Assembly (NCBI GenBank): GCA_963281255.1
Contig: OY725499.1
Span: 3,801,148-3,865,147, forward strand
Origin: Aphrocallistes beatrix
Lineage: Eukaryota > Porifera > Hexactinellida > Sceptrulophora > Aphrocallistidae
Length of the DNA stretch: 64,000 nt
Direction: 5' to 3'
The notes under the pieces were generated by a model. That model had not been told where the DNA came from. It made no database searches and saw nothing but the letters and a program-made list of their open reading frames with translations. The position numbers were made by a program, and so were the translations under genes. Each line of letters begins with the position of its first letter. The stretch's first letter is position 1. Below, piece after piece: positions 9,944 through 22,871 of this stretch.

Positions 9944-12809
9944 TTTTTGTTGTAGTCTTACTAGAACATAATGATTGTGGATGCTTGTTTCATACGAACC
10001 TATGATTATTTCTCATAAAACAATTCTTTTGCTAGAACTATGCTCGCTCGATACAGAGGACATTAAACACTCGATAACCAGGTAGCGTTGGAATATATTA
10101 TACAGCCCAAACAAAAAATGATAAATTACATTATCATATTGTGTAAATCGGGTATTATTCTGGATCCTAAACATTTTATGGCTTAAACTTTACGCCTAAA
10201 TGAGCGTCTTTCCTAGATAATCCATTCGTTGGAATTAAGCTCAATTTTTAGAACACGACCCGACCCGACCTGAAACATCAAATTTATATTCCAGACATGC
10301 TAAAGTGCGTAAATGTACTAAATATTTTCAAATTGAGCACGAACCTGATTACAACTCTGTAACCGGAAGTTACCGTATTCATAATTTCACAATTAGAAAT
10401 GGAAAGTGAATGAAATTTCATAACTTTTATAAATATAGATAACATGATTTGCAATCATGAAATGATAAGTGACTGATTCTGCAAACAAATATAAAGAAAA
10501 ATCCAGCTAGATCTTAATTCTAAAATGATCCATTTTCATATCCGATATTAGGTTAAATATATTCGATGTGATTTCCTGGATTACAAGAAAAAAAAGGATC
10601 ATTTAGAACTGAAAATTTATAAATTCAATTTCAACGATTCTCAATGTTTCAAGAAATTTTAACCAGTAATGTTTGAAAATGGTATTCGGTATTGTATAGT
10701 ATAGGCAGCTGTATCAGGTGCAATATCTGCGGATAACCCATAAGGATGCTACTTTACAAAGTCCGAATTCAAAGTTCTCTCAATACGGATGTACTTGTAA
10801 ACCGACTTTAAATTGGAATCAGGTGGCCAGTCCACAAGAATAGAATATGGAAATTAGGGGAATCGGAGGCTTTTGTTCCATGACCCGATAAATGTTAGCG
10901 TTTAATAATTAAACTTCCATCAGCTTCAGTGGTACCAGCTAATCGATTATTTATGTAGTAGTATATATTGAACATTTTATTATTTGTTCCCTAATTCGAA
11001 TATCTAATTTTAGATTCATGTCATGTAATAACTTCAAACAAACGCATTGGATATTTATATAATAAGTGTCTAGACTCACTATCTCTGCGGTACTCTATCG
11101 TTATACCAATATCCCCACATAATTTTAAAAATTCCGGTAGTTTTTCTTTCATTATTTCTATTGAAAATTAATTGATTTACCAACCATAATTAATAATTAG
11201 TGAATAATACAGTTCTTCAATTAATAAACTGAATAATTATTTTGTAAATTAAGTTGCACATTAATAATTACGTTTTGGGGAGTTTAATTAGTATTTGAGT
11301 ATTTCAATGTAATATTAATCAAATAGTGCAACAATAATACATATATTTGTTGGCAAATCTTCATAAATTTTAATATAAAATAATTGAGGTTTAGGTACAT
11401 TACTCTATGTCTGCTACAACCACATATTGTCATTGATTAAGGAAAATCTTATACCGCATATTAATAACTATTTTTTCCCTAATACATACATACTCACTAA
11501 AATTATGATAGACATTCTAATTCTAACTGAACTCATGCACTGCAAAGGTCCAGCAGACGATTAAGGCGCGAGACAGAACTGTCGCGATATCGAAGTCAGT
11601 TAATATTACGCATGCATTGCGTAATACCTTTTCCAGGATAGTAAGCAACTGAAAATAACTTACATACTAAATTGGTAATTTTGGGATTATAACATTTGTA
11701 GGAATCGCGTATGGATATTGTATAAATTGGAGATTACAATATTACATCTGCAAATTACGCAGATGAGAGATCAATAATATCAAAGCCAAACTTACAACTT
11801 CATTAATCAGCAGGGTTTTGTTTTGTAAATATACAAATTTCAAGTTCAGAGAGTGATTCTAACTCGTTCATATGCATTGAGTTAGGTATATTCCATGTTG
11901 ACCAATTATTAAATTCTGCTGTTAAATTAAAGCCTTGCAAGTTCATTGGTAGTACATCTGCCACATTTGGTGTGAAAATGTGAATAATCGTTACATTAGC
12001 TTAGAGAGGGATTCTAACTTGTATATGTTCATTGACTAAAGGATAATAACGGTAGCCACTATTTGTAAAATAATTCACTCTTTAGCAGAAGACTTAGTTG
12101 CATGTAGGTTAAACGCTATGTCTTATACTAATCAGTATCAATGGCACATGTTGACATAATGCTGGTGGAACAAAGAGTCAATAAATATTCCTGTGTGTGG
12201 CCTAATTAAGCACTCAGATGTGCCACTTCAGACCTGGCGCCACTGGCCCGGTTGGTACGGTTTTAACCGGAACACTTCTAAAACCGTGACGCCGGAGCTG
12301 CACTTTTATTATCCAATCACCATCGTACCTATATATTGCATACTTTTAAAGTACTCGTCCTCTAGACAAAGATTTCATATATACTGATAGTTGCGTTTGC
12401 TTTTCTGTCTAGTGGCGATAATAGTAATTCAATTGCATATAAAGCTAACTATATTTGGTTATAGTACAAGTATAAACATGTTCATGTGGAGACAATGTTC
12501 TGTACACGAAGATGAACTATCAACATACCATTTTATCTAGTCATTAAAATATAATTGTGACTAGTTTGATCACTTTTACATGGAAGTGCCAGTGTACTGG
12601 AAGTATACATGAATCCATACGACTGGACTTTCCATATCTATTTTTAAGAACAATTGTAATGTTTATAGTTTATAAAATTTGGTCACGTAGGCGTGTCAGG
12701 CGACGCGAATACACCTTGAATCATAAGGTTGGTTTATTAATGTTCATTGCCTTGAACGATATTGGATAAAGTGATATCTTCCCATTAGAGGTTGGTGTTT
12801 ATGCTGATA
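9944..12809. other. Intergenic, nothing recognised
   Basis: AT-rich, no credible coding frame. A GC-richer patch near 12230-12300 looks repeat-derived but has no clear ends. The left flank of the mariner element at 12810 is here. Confidence 0.5.
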
Positions 12810-14122
12810 CCGGGTGTCCCCAAAAAAACAGAACCCATTACTTTGTTAAGGTACCCTGCTTAGACCTAATGTATTAACACAAAAACCTTTTTGAATATGA
12901 TAGCTGGATGTCCCAAAACTCCGCTAAGCAAGCAATGGAATATCAGAAAGCGAGTATTTTGTGTCCAGATCTACTACAAGACTGGCTCGTACATTAAAAC
13001 TCAAGCACAATTCATGCATGTTTTTGGCCTGCCTAAAGCGCCCAGCAAATCCCTCATTTTTATCTCGCTCAAGAGGTTTGAGAATGAGAGTAACCTTACA
13101 GACCTTAACTCCAAGTCTGTAGATCGCCAGAGTCATTCGGGTGCAGGAAGCTACGTACCGAGGAAGTTATTGATACAGTCAGGCAGTCAGTGACTAACTC
13201 ATCGAAGAGATCACAGGCTATGGGAATATCGCGGTCTACCTTTCAGAGGGTTCTCATAGAAAACTTGGGAATGTTTCCCTATCGTATTCAGATTCACCAG
13301 ACTCTCATCAAAGCTGACAAGCATAAGAGATTGGAGATGGCTAGCCTTCTGCTGTCGAAGATTGAAAGCACGAAATCCTTCTTGGAGCTGCTCTGGATGA
13401 CTGATGAGGCTGATTTCCACATGGATAACCAGGAGAACTCAAAAACTAATGTGTATTGGGGTTCACAACGTCCTACAGAGGTGACAGAAAAGACTCTGCT
13501 TTCTGCTAAGTCACAGTTTGGGCAGCAATTTCAGTGAGAGACATCGTCGGACGTTCTTTTTGAAGATCGTGGGAGTACCATGACAATCAACTCGGAGAGA
13601 TACATGAAGGTCCTGGATAAGTTCAGGGAGGAACTCCAGGGGAATCATACAATCTACCTTGGTAGGTTTTGGTTTCAACAGAACGGTGCCACTCCTCACA
13701 CGGCTAATATCAGCCTCCAATGGTTAACGGGTCACTTCAAGAGGAGGATCATCATCTTGAGTGGGCACCTCATTCACCGGACCTCAACCCCCAGATTTCT
13801 TCCTCTGGGATTCCTGAAGGATAGGGAATAGTTGAGAAGCCTAGGACACTCAGCGAACTGAAAATAAAGATTCAGGAAGAGATGGAAGGCATCACAAAGG
13901 AAACCTGCAAAACAGTCATGCAGAACTTTGTTCTGAGACTACACAAATGCAGAAATCTCAACGGAGGCCACTTGGAACATCTATAACCTCTGAAGCACAC
14001 AATCTGGGATGCTGATTATTTAAATATTTATTTATTAACGTATAAACTGAATAATTATGAAGTTTCATTGACTTATTTTAAAAGAAAAAGTGCAATGGGT
14101 TCTGTTTTCTTTGGGACACAGG
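12810..14122 (+). mobile_element. mariner-like transposon, defective
   Basis: Inverted ends CCGGGTGTCCCC...AACAGAACCCATT (left) and the matching complement ending at 14122 are flanked by TA (12808-12809 and 14123-14124). The 1,313-bp length is typical for mariner. It carries one transposase-derived frame spread over several broken segments. Confidence 0.9.
12891..13986 (+). pseudogene. Broken mariner-like transposase
   Basis: Readable segments in order: an N-terminal FCVQIYYKTGSYIKTQAQF helix-turn-helix part, RSTFQRVLIENLGMFPYRIQ, then WMTDEADFHMDN (first Asp) and WFQQNGATPHTANISLQWL, then EWAPHSPDLNP before the third-Asp block, and a tail ending at 13986. The family is the mariner group with FQQDGATPHT motifs (resembles DD41D types). 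It is dead: several frameshifts (near 13190, 13520, 13755 and 13790) and a second catalytic Asp changed to Asn. Confidence 0.85.
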
Positions 14123-14482
14123 TATTATTGAGTACAGCGATACCCTTGATTGACATAGAAATAAGCTCCCCACTCCTCATATAGTTTCCGCCACATTCTT
14201 AGCTTCAAAGCATTTATCTATAAATTACATTTTCCAGGCAGCTCTTATCAAAAGGGTGAATCTAATTATTCTAAATGAAAAATAATATCGTGCGGTCATC
14301 CAATTAAATGATAAATCAAGATATTATAAAAAATTCAGCCCATTTCCTGAGAAGTGATTGTAAATGCGAATTAAAAATAGATTGCTAGTTGTATAATACG
14401 GATAGTTCAAAAACTACCGTTTTTAAGTTGATTTGAGAAAATTGATAAATCATAGTAATATGAAAATTAGCATACCAAATCC

Positions 14483-14520
14483 GCCAGCCGCGCAGCGCAA
14501 GCAAGCGAAGCGCGCTTGTT
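14483..14520 (+). mobile_element. Solo 3' hairpin of Helentron-like repeat
   Basis: Contains CCGCGCAGCGCAAGCAAGCG followed by AAGCGCGCTTGT, the GC-rich terminal hairpin shared with the elements at 22872, 30158, 32381, 42358 and 57190. Only the end is present here. Confidence 0.6.
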
Positions 14521-14559
14521 ATAATGATTTGGAGGAGTTAGTTAAGGCAAATGTCGCTT

Positions 14560-14813
14560 TTAAGGTCCACAGGATTTGAAATTATCCACTACGGTTAATA
14601 GAAGGGGTCCACATAAAATAGGAATAATTGCTATATGTAGATACATATAAGGTTATAGACTTATAGTAGCCCATGAAACTACTGAAGAGAGTAACGAAAA
14701 CCGCGAATAGTCGAGGGAACGAGTCGCGAATAGCAAAACAAGACTCAAAAAATTTTCCGCGAATAGTCGAAACCGCGAATGGCAAACCCGCGAACGGCGA
14801 GGGCTGCCTGTAC
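14560..14813. repeat. pogo/Tigger-like MITE fragment
   Basis: GC-richer sequence with repeated CCGCGAATAGTCGA-type words, ending in CGAACGGCGAGGGCTGCCTG and then TA, like the end of a pogo-family element. The left end is not clear. Confidence 0.5.
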
Positions 14814-14835
14814 ATTAATCGAGTTTTAATAGTAA

Positions 14836-15105
14836 GGATTTACTAAATTGTTCTTAAAATGATTAGTTTGTTATTTTATATTTCTATTTGTGGTTCTATA
14901 TCAAATCATATCAATATTAATATTAGCCAGAAATATAGAAATGACATGATCTGGAAATTTTTAACAACTTTATCTAGAAATACATAAGTAATATGATCCA
15001 GCAGTGATAATTATATCGATAAAATTATATAAAAATTATACTTGTACGTATATTAATCATCTCATACAGTTTAAATTAAAACTTAGTATTTGATTTGATT
15101 GTTTA
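14836..15105 (+). repeat. Long repeat, inverted partner at 44567-44826
   Basis: About 265 bp recur in reverse complement 30 kb away at 44567-44826. Shared blocks include the ATTAGTTTGT, ACAACTTT and TAATCATCTCATACA stretches. No inverted termini or coding sequence is seen, so it may be an old interspersed repeat or an inverted segmental duplication. Confidence 0.7.
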
Positions 15106-15344
15106 AACTAGGTCTTGTCCATTCGAGAACCCTCCGTTGCCCCTGTAATGTGTCGCGTCATTTCCTGTCTAGGCCATTTTGGGCGGGGAAGCCATAAAAT
15201 TCGGGGTATTTACTATAAATAGAAAAAAAACCAAGCCATCCAAGGGTTTTAATGTCTTAACAAATATTATGTTTACAAGCATAGCGCAGCTCCGGGCGTC
15301 TGGGAATGTCAACAAATTCAGAAGTCCCAACGGGTGCCAAATAT

Positions 15345-15590
15345 TGATTATTTCCATATAAATATATTGTAAACAAAAAATTATCAAGACAAAAAATACG
15401 AAATTCGAAATCTACACCCCTAAAAACCTTACGTCAACCGTTGAAAGTAAGTCTCTAACCTATTTTTGGAATTTGCTTACTTTATCTACTATTTCAAACA
15501 AAAGTAAACAAATAATTTATCATATAGATGGAAATATTCGAAATCTACACCATTAAAAACCCCTTGTTAACTACTATCAGACTTTTATAA
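15345..15590 (-). repeat. Two internal units of Helentron-like repeat
   Basis: Two tandem copies of the roughly 130-bp internal unit with TTCGAAATCTACACC, AACCGTTGAAAG and the AT-rich TAAACAAA block. The terminal hairpin is absent here. Confidence 0.6.
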
Positions 15591-15954
15591 TGCTATTCAC
15601 ACGAATCTATTTCATATAAATGATTGAATACAGCTATTTTGATTCTATAATTTGATTGTTAAAAGTTATTTTATGATCGAATTGATTGATCATAGCATAT
15701 AGCACACTTTAATTGTTGTTATAACGACATGGACTGAAATGGTTGATTAATCGAGTATAATAATCTTTAGTAATGTGAAGTCCGGATTAGTTGACTTAAT
15801 GCGAAGTAAATTATATTTATCACGAACCTAAATTTTCTGCTACAGTTCTGATTTCATTAAAGTAACTGCAGACAAATGGCAATAAAGCATACTTAGTAGA
15901 GAACAAGAAAGCGACGTATTATTTCTCTAATATCCCTGAGCGCCCATTGGGTAA

Positions 15955-16110
15955 CTCTGTGGACCAGAGTGGACCATGGGTCACTTACAGTGACCCATAA
16001 CCCATCTGACCCATTGCATAAGTGACCCATGACCCAGTGACCCAGTATGTGACCCAGTGACCCAGTACGTGACCCAGTGACCCAGTACGTGACACAGTGA
16101 CCCAGACTAG
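15955..16110. repeat. GTGACCCA minisatellite
   Basis: Tandem and slightly scrambled GTGACCCA words, ordered in 20-bp units (GTGACCCAGTGACCCAGTAC) near 16028-16090. It begins with an inverted TGGGTCAC copy at about 15977. Confidence 0.85.
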
Positions 16111-16708
16111 TTTAACACAACACATACAAGTAAATGATGTTAATCAATTAATTTATTCTTATAACCTTCTAAAACTACAGAGATGATCCATCGATTTATG
16201 TGGCCCATGTGACCCATATCCTAGATACTAGATGCTCCTAGATAATTCCTTGCTCTGTTCTAGGATTTCAGAGATAAGACTGATGGTATTGTTCGGGAGA
16301 CAAAATACTTAAGTATGTCTACGATAAGACACTAAAACACATTATATTGGGCTATATTAACGGTACTGATATTCTAATTATTAAAAAAAACGGCTACACG
16401 TGAGCGAGATAAACATATTTTTAGCTTAGTTTTGAATAAAAATGCTCCAAGCTGACTAATCTTATAAGCATATGTCTGCACACGACCATGCAAATGATTA
16501 CACAATTATGTTATATGGAAAGTAGACCCCAGTAGGGAACCTTGAAAGTAAATTTTATGGTGGAATATTAACTGTAATTCCAAGGAGAGAAGGTAAAAAT
16601 TCTAAAATTGTAAAAAAATTCTCTTTCGGACTGGAATGAGGTTGAAATTTACAGTTTACAATCAAAAACCCCGCCATGCACTGTTTGGAGCTTTTTTACC
16701 TAAAATTC

Positions 16709-16779
16709 CGGCTTAGCACAATGACTTATCAAATTCAAATTTTGAAAAAAATTAAATTCAAAGCTATTGTGCTAAGCGG
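16709..16779. repeat. Small inverted repeat (CCGCTTAGCACAAT)
   Basis: CCGGCTTAGCACAATGACTT is mirrored by AAGCTATTGTGCTAAGCGGG about 30 bp later. It is a small palindromic remnant. No target duplication was identified. Confidence 0.55.
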
Positions 16780-17297
16780 GCATTCTCATCATAATAGTTA
16801 GAGAATGGGTCTATTCGTGTTGTAATGTATTAAAGTTGTATAAGATAGGAATATTTATTTTAATGTATTTAGTACATCGATTTATCCATATTAGTAGTAG
16901 AAATAATATAATGAAGAAATCTCAAATATAATTCAACTGTTACTTGTTATGTATTATACTACATGATGGTACAAAATATTAAAATATTCAGGCGATAATT
17001 TGGATAAAGATTTTAATCAATGATATGATGCTGGGAATAAGATGGAGTGTGGCAAGAAATCAAGAATGTCTCAACATTACTACCATTATAACAATATTAG
17101 TTCATAATTGTTAGTGTATAATCAACAAATTTCTTTCACTTCTTAAATATTTCCATCAGATATTGCGCTGATTCAGTTTAACGTGGGAGGCAGCAACGGG
17201 AATGAAAAGATATAGATACTTGTTGATAAAAAAGTTGATTTTCTGCTATCGAGAGCTTGATCCTCAATGATTATTACATTGTTAGAATTTGAAATTA

Positions 17298-17600
17298 CAA
17301 TACACCCTCGCTAATCCGAACACTTCATTCTTACATCCAAACACCCAAATATAATCTTATTCGCCTCTATGCTTTGAATCAAAGTTTATAATCTTATATC
17401 TTTCAATAAGATTGAGAAACCTCGTTAAAAAAGCAATCGTAACAATATTATATCCTTAATATTCTAATAATACAATTACGTATGTTATAGTTAATATCCC
17501 ATCGAAATAGCGTGATTTCACTAATCGGAACAAATTCATCAATCAAAACGATTTTTTCGAACATTGATGCAGAGCTGTTCGGATTAGCGAGGGTGCACTG
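17298..17600. mobile_element. pogo-like MITE (CTCGCTAATCCGAAC ends)
   Basis: Ends CAATACACCCTCGCTAATCC and the complement of CAGTGCACCCTCGCTAATCC, with TA on each side. 303 bp, non-coding. It belongs to the same style of MITE as those at 30802, 37477, 49086 and 60220. Confidence 0.8.
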
Positions 17601-17952
17601 TATTAGCTACAAGTGGAATACCTTTTCACTTGTTAGAATGTTTGACTATTGGTGTAAAGTACTGTAGTAAACTAGCATTTTATGAAACTTAGGGTATAAT
17701 ATAAAACCCGATACACCATATGAAATATTTAACAGTCTCCATCGAATCCACCCTCATTATAAAATCATCTAGAACAAACAGGAAACTGAACAATTTTAAA
17801 CTTACAAATGATGACGTGGCATGAAAAAAAAATTTACTGTAAATTCATGTAAATAGAAATTTTTAAGCACCTTTTTTTGCTCGATTATTCTAATTTAATA
17901 AGTTGTTACTAAAATTAGCTACTGTCTACAAGACAACTTTCAGGGTACATAC

Positions 17953-17960
17953 TATAAATA
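17953..17960 (+). promoter_or_regulatory. TATA box of Ig gene 3
   Basis: TATAAATA followed by TACTAGATC, 107 bp before the ATG at 18067. This is the longest TATA-ATG gap among the ten genes. Confidence 0.55.
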
Positions 17961-18066
17961 TACTAGATCTCAAATATCATCTAGTAAGTAAGATACATAT
18001 AGAATACATTGCATAGCTACTAATTAATATATAGTTTCACATAAACTAACTAAAGCTATTCACAAA

Positions 18067-18801
18067 ATGGATGATAATACTCATGTCGACGCAATTCAAT
18101 CATTAATGCCAAATGATTCGAAGCAAAGTGCCCCTAAATTCGTGTCTGAAATAACAATATTGGCAGAGCCAAATGACGTAGAAGGACAAATAGGATCATA
18201 TGTAAACTTATCAGCAAGAGTAGAAGCAAACAATCCAACCTATCAATGGTATGACAAGTATGGAGCACAGATGCCACGAATGTGCAGGAGCAATCTCACA
18301 ATCGGACCAATCAAAGAAGAGGATTTCGGGTTTTATCGAATGGAAGTTAGAGATGGGCTAACTAATCAAGCTGTGTTGACAAGATGGGCAGAACTGAAGA
18401 AGGCACAGCCTAGAGAAATTCAGTCAGACATGAATGAATACCAGCAGGTAGAGCCTAGTCTGATCCGTACTGAACCTCTTCCTCAATCCTCTCCTGTGCA
18501 AGAGAAGAGAAAGATACACACAGAATATCTGCCTCAACATCAACTAGAACAGCTGATACCTGTGCTACTGACACAACCTGAAGGAGGAGCATACTCACGA
18601 GGATCTAGAATAACTCTCACTGCTCACTTCGAGAATGCTACTCACTATCAGTGGTACAAGGATGGAGTGGAGCTAGAAGGATGTGTTGGAAACACTCTCG
18701 TCATCAACAATGCAAATCTAGAAAATACTGGAGATTACGATCTCTATGCAAGTAACCATTTCGGTTCCATTTATTCAAGAACAGGAGTTGTAATTTTCTA
18801 A
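18067..18801 (+). CDS. Two-domain cytosolic Ig-like protein, gene 3
   Basis: Single exon, 244 codons. Ig domain 1 spans about residues 25-112, with NPTYQWYDKYG (Trp61), CRSNLTIGPIKEEDFGFYR (Tyr90) and TRWAELKK. A Gln/Pro-rich linker of about 50 residues (SDMNEYQQVEPSL...) follows. Ig domain 2 runs from about 165 to the end, with THYQWYKDGVELEGC and ENTGDYDLYASN. Strand-B and strand-F cysteines are missing in both domains and no signal peptide is present. The C-terminal half is almost identical in DNA and protein to gene 6 at 31248, while the N-terminal half differs widely, so the gene is a mosaic. Confidence 0.85.
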   Translation: MDDNTHVDAIQSLMPNDSKQSAPKFVSEITILAEPNDVEGQIGSYVNLSARVEANNPTYQWYDKYGAQMPRMCRSNLTIGPIKEEDFGFYRMEVRDGLTNQAVLTRWAELKKAQPREIQSDMNEYQQVEPSLIRTEPLPQSSPVQEKRKIHTEYLPQHQLEQLIPVLLTQPEGGAYSRGSRITLTAHFENATHYQWYKDGVELEGCVGNTLVINNANLENTGDYDLYASNHFGSIYSRTGVVIF

Positions 18802-20700
18802 AATTATTCTAAAAGATAGAAAGAAGTTGACTGTATCAAATGATCTTAACATTTACTTATTCAATTGAATGAATGAATCTTTTAAATATTTTATGATTTT
18901 AACATGATTTTTATTATATTTTGAGATAAAATTCTTCATTTGAAAATGTTTATCTTACGAGTATATTCGATGGTAGAAAAATTAACGGATGCGGCGAATT
19001 GATGGTCAGAAGCAGGGGCATAGGAAGGGAGGAGGGGGAGAAATTGCCCCCTTCTGGGGGGCAGAAGTGGGTAATACTGCTTTGGGTCTGGAGTAGAGAT
19101 ACGTGAGGCAAAAAGAGCAGTTGGGAACATCTCCCTTAGATAGATTCTCCAGGGTCAAAGTTGTAAAGTCTATTCAGAACTTTAAGAATGACCGTCACAT
19201 AATCACGATGTATATTAATCTCCAAATAAAAGGTAAATTAAGTGCAAATAATTGCTCATTAGAGACTAAAAATAGCTGTAGACCATATGTGAAGATATAA
19301 GATATAAAAGTTTTCCTGGCGGGGCAAGCCCCCCAGATCCCCCTAAGGATGCACGCTACGTTCGCTTTTTGTTCAACTAAAAAATATATTTCAAAAATCT
19401 GCTCCCCTCCTGACAAATGTCTAGCAACGTTCCTGGTCCGAAGGAAGGTAATTGTTAATCTAAATTCATCTCCAAAAAGATTCAATCATTGAGAACGCTA
19501 AAATACGTTATTAAAAGCCAAAATTATGAAAACAGCAGTACTATACTATATTCCGCGGACAATTCATTTACCTATGACAGGTCGTTCAAGAAACTCGACA
19601 GAAAATTGGTTGAAAATTTCTTTCCAACCAAGTTTCTCTTCGACAAAGTTTCGGCCATTTATGACATGAACTGTTTTTTTATTAAACTAATATGCATATT
19701 TGCTTTCAGTGCTGTTCCTTTGTGGAGCTATGTCGTAACATTAATATTATTATCAAAGTTGACTATTTTCAGAAATTCTTTGTCAATTGAATGCGGTGAA
19801 TATTAGTAAAAAGAATACTTCCTTAAATAAACGATTAAAAAGTCAAATTAGCATTCAATAAAAATGATTACAATGTCTAATATTTATAATCTCCTTTCCA
19901 TAGATAAGCTAAGCCATAGTATTTGTGTAGTCTTTTCAGAATTAGCACAAAATGTATATAAAATGCTTATTTAAATTACAAATGATAGCAAATATTGAAA
20001 CATAAAAATGTAACATATCACTTATTATGAAATTATATTTAAACTACTATTTATAGAACAAAGATACACATTAGGAGACCTATAAGCACTGCCGCTCCGA
20101 GATACGACAACTTCCGAAATTCGGCCATCAAGTGAACTCTCGATTGAGATTTGAATGCAAATTAATTCTGAGATGTGACACCTTCTGGCAAACAAAACCT
20201 TCATCCACACGTATGTACATACAATAGTAGATCAATTTTATAAAGAAGTACGCACGTCTAAATTTAGTGATTTAGGGTCTATTTTATTATCATAAGGGAA
20301 CCCTGTATATGAAAAAATTCCAAAGACTCGAGTACTTAACTCACTGGAAAATGACTTGCAAGTGGAATGTTTTGCATTAGAATGAATAACTACGCATGTT
20401 ACTGTGTATGTTACGTCCATCATTATCTCATACAATAGCATTTGGTTATTTCCAGTTCAAGTACGTATTTCCTTCGTTGCATCATTATACGTACTACGTT
20501 ACCTATGATGTTTAATCCCAAAAATTATGTTTTTAATTGAAACATTCAAAGAACTTTCATGAAGAGTTCGAGAATTTTCTTGCTAAATATAGATTGCATA
20601 TTGAACTGATAAGATGATGTCAATGGAAGTGAAACTGATATCAGTTTGCTTACGTAAAAGTATAATTGACGTAGAGCTGTTTGATCTGATTCTGTAATAG
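18802..20700. other. Intergenic with GC-rich repeat patches
   Basis: No gene supported. Around 19010-19080 and 19310-19450 are G/C-run patches (GAGGGGGAG, GGCGGGGCAAGCCCCCC) that look like transposon remnants without clear ends. An open frame at 19489-19806 has no recognisable domain and atypical composition, and I do not call it a gene. Confidence 0.5.
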
Positions 20701-20708
20701 TATATAAG
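20701..20708 (+). promoter_or_regulatory. TATA box of Ig gene 4
   Basis: TATATAAG, 44 bp before the ATG at 20752. Confidence 0.55.
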
Positions 20709-20751
20709 CATGAGTAAATCTAAGTTGGGTAAAGAGTATTGATTACAATTT

Positions 20752-21441
20752 ATGAATACAAATAAAATAAGCCCAATAGAAAAATCTGCGTATATATTTG
20801 AGGACGCAATACTACATCCAGAATCGAATCCTGCTACTCAGGACAGGAAGAGAGAAAGCGTAGGAATAACAATTGTATCAGAGCCAATTGATGTAATCAC
20901 TAAACCAGGTACCTATGTCAACTTTTCAGCGATTGTGAACTGTACTAAACCTAGTTTCCAATGGTTTAACAAGTTCGGAGATGCTATTCCACGCAAGACA
21001 AGTAACAAACTTGCTTTCTGTCCGGTTAGGGAGGAAGATTTCGGATTTTATCGTCTGCAGATTACAGACCAGCTGACTAAAAGAAGTGAACTGACGAAAT
21101 GGGTTGAACTGAAAAAATCACAGCCACGCAAGTCAAACACTTTCGATCAGAAATTATATGTTGAAAAGACAGAAGAAAAGCGAGAAGAGAACAAACCCAA
21201 ACTGCTGCAGTCTCCTGAAGGAGGGAACTATCAACAGGGAGACACGGTACGACTCAGCGGTTATTTCGAGAATGCTAACTCGTACCAATGGTTCAAAGAT
21301 GGAGTGGCACTAGAAGGCTGTATCGGGAATGTTCTACTCATCTCCAACATCTACCATGCTAACACAGGGAAGTACGAGCTAGCTGCTTACAACGGGAAAC
21401 AGATGGAGAGATCAGAACCAGCTAATGTAGCCATATATTAA
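20752..21441 (+). CDS. Two-domain cytosolic Ig-like protein, gene 4
   Basis: Single exon, 229 codons, the most diverged plus-strand member. Domain 1 (about 42-128) has PSFQWFNKFG, EEDFGFYRLQITD and TKWVELKKSQPR. The CRSN cysteine of its relatives is replaced here (KTSNKLAFCPV), moving the lone Cys. A Lys/Glu-rich charged linker (EKTEEKREENK) separates domain 2, which carries NSYQWFKDGVALEGC and NTGKYELAAYN. No disulfide pair or signal peptide is present. An AATAAA lies at 21515-21520. The charged linker contrasts with the Gln/Pro linker of genes 3 and 6. Confidence 0.83.
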   Translation: MNTNKISPIEKSAYIFEDAILHPESNPATQDRKRESVGITIVSEPIDVITKPGTYVNFSAIVNCTKPSFQWFNKFGDAIPRKTSNKLAFCPVREEDFGFYRLQITDQLTKRSELTKWVELKKSQPRKSNTFDQKLYVEKTEEKREENKPKLLQSPEGGNYQQGDTVRLSGYFENANSYQWFKDGVALEGCIGNVLLISNIYHANTGKYELAAYNGKQMERSEPANVAIY

Positions 21442-22871
21442 ATAGTTTATTGGATAATATAATTCTTGCTGCTTAAGAACCTGCTTTATACAAAATTGTA
21501 TTTAAAACATGCCTAATAAAAGCATAATAATCTTAATCACGTTTACAACTATACTCGGGAATATCAGAATTGAGGTTTCAACTTCTCTATCGAAAGAGGA
21601 AATCTATTGTATTAGTTGAGCCTCAAAAATGTGGTTGACAGACCGATAAAGCATTCATTGGTTGCTGAGATATTTACGAGACCATAAAACCTTCTGTTTC
21701 AAAATCACATTTTGATCCATGGAATATCCTATATTAGCGATTGAACCATTTATTCTACTTACTTAGTATAATTATAATTATCAGTGTTAGAAGGTATTTA
21801 CTGTGCATTGAATTGCATTGTTGAAATATTCTAATAATACTATGTACGCTAGTAAATACTGTCAAATGAAACCATAACCGTTACTTTCTAAAATAAGTAC
21901 TTATTATATATTAACAAACTATTAATACGTACAATCCAATATTTACTGTATAATCATTATGCTTAGAACGACTGTATTACTGCAACATAATCTTTTACCA
22001 GTTCTATTTAGATATTATTGTAAGACACCATTGTGAGCTAATAGATTCTAATCTAACTAATTATAGGAATTGATAAATAAGTTTGCAAAAATCGTAAGCA
22101 ATGTGGAATTAGATTCGTTAAGCAATAATTCAATGAACGTAGCATACAGCCAAATGAAAGTATTTAACTGTGCACATTACTTCGTAGTAATTGAATTGGA
22201 GTAATGATGGAAAGTTCACCAGAATCCTGAGTTCACTACGTGTAACAGTAATAATGAATAATGCCATAGCACACATACGCAATTCAACCAAGTTACACTA
22301 GCATACAGTTTGATGTACGTGTATGTAGGATTAACGTACTAGTTTCTAACATATCTCATTAATTTACATTCCCAGTCTAGTTGCTATGAAGTGAGATATC
22401 AATCTCATAATGGTATTCCGTTTGAACTCCACATTATCTACTCTGAAGTATTTTGATAGTCCTAAATCGCCGGATGGATTCGAACACACCCAAACATGAA
22501 TTTAATATGTGCCATGATAACTATAGCATAAATTCACACAAACTCCTTCAAAAAAATTAATTTATTCTTTATACCTACAAAATATTCGACTTAAAATTAA
22601 ACAGTATTGCTCGGTTAAGTATCCCAAATCAAATTGCCATTCGATGTTGTATAACAATTGCTAGATGGAACAAACACAAACCTAATCAGTTATACAAGTA
22701 TATATGTAGTGGACAAAGACAACATTACTTCGTAAGATCCTGTTAGGACATAATTGACCAGTAGCCGAAACTATATTCATTGTTTCAATATTAAAATGAA
22801 ATGAATCAGAAGTCGAATCTGCCTAGTAATAATTTATTTTTAAAAAGAGATTACAATAATTTACATACATA
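21442..22871. other. Intergenic, nothing recognised
   Basis: AT-rich, stop-dense in all frames, no transposon ends identified before the Helentron-like hairpin at 22872. Confidence 0.5.

Noticed and set aside
15955..16110. GTGACCCA array as a possible CRISPR-like array
   Set aside because: Units are contiguous or degenerate without unique spacers, and the DNA is animal; it is a minisatellite.
19489..19806. Plus-strand open frame of 105 codons with a hydrophobic stretch
   Set aside because: No recognised domain, promoter or splice signals; composition is that of surrounding AT-rich DNA.
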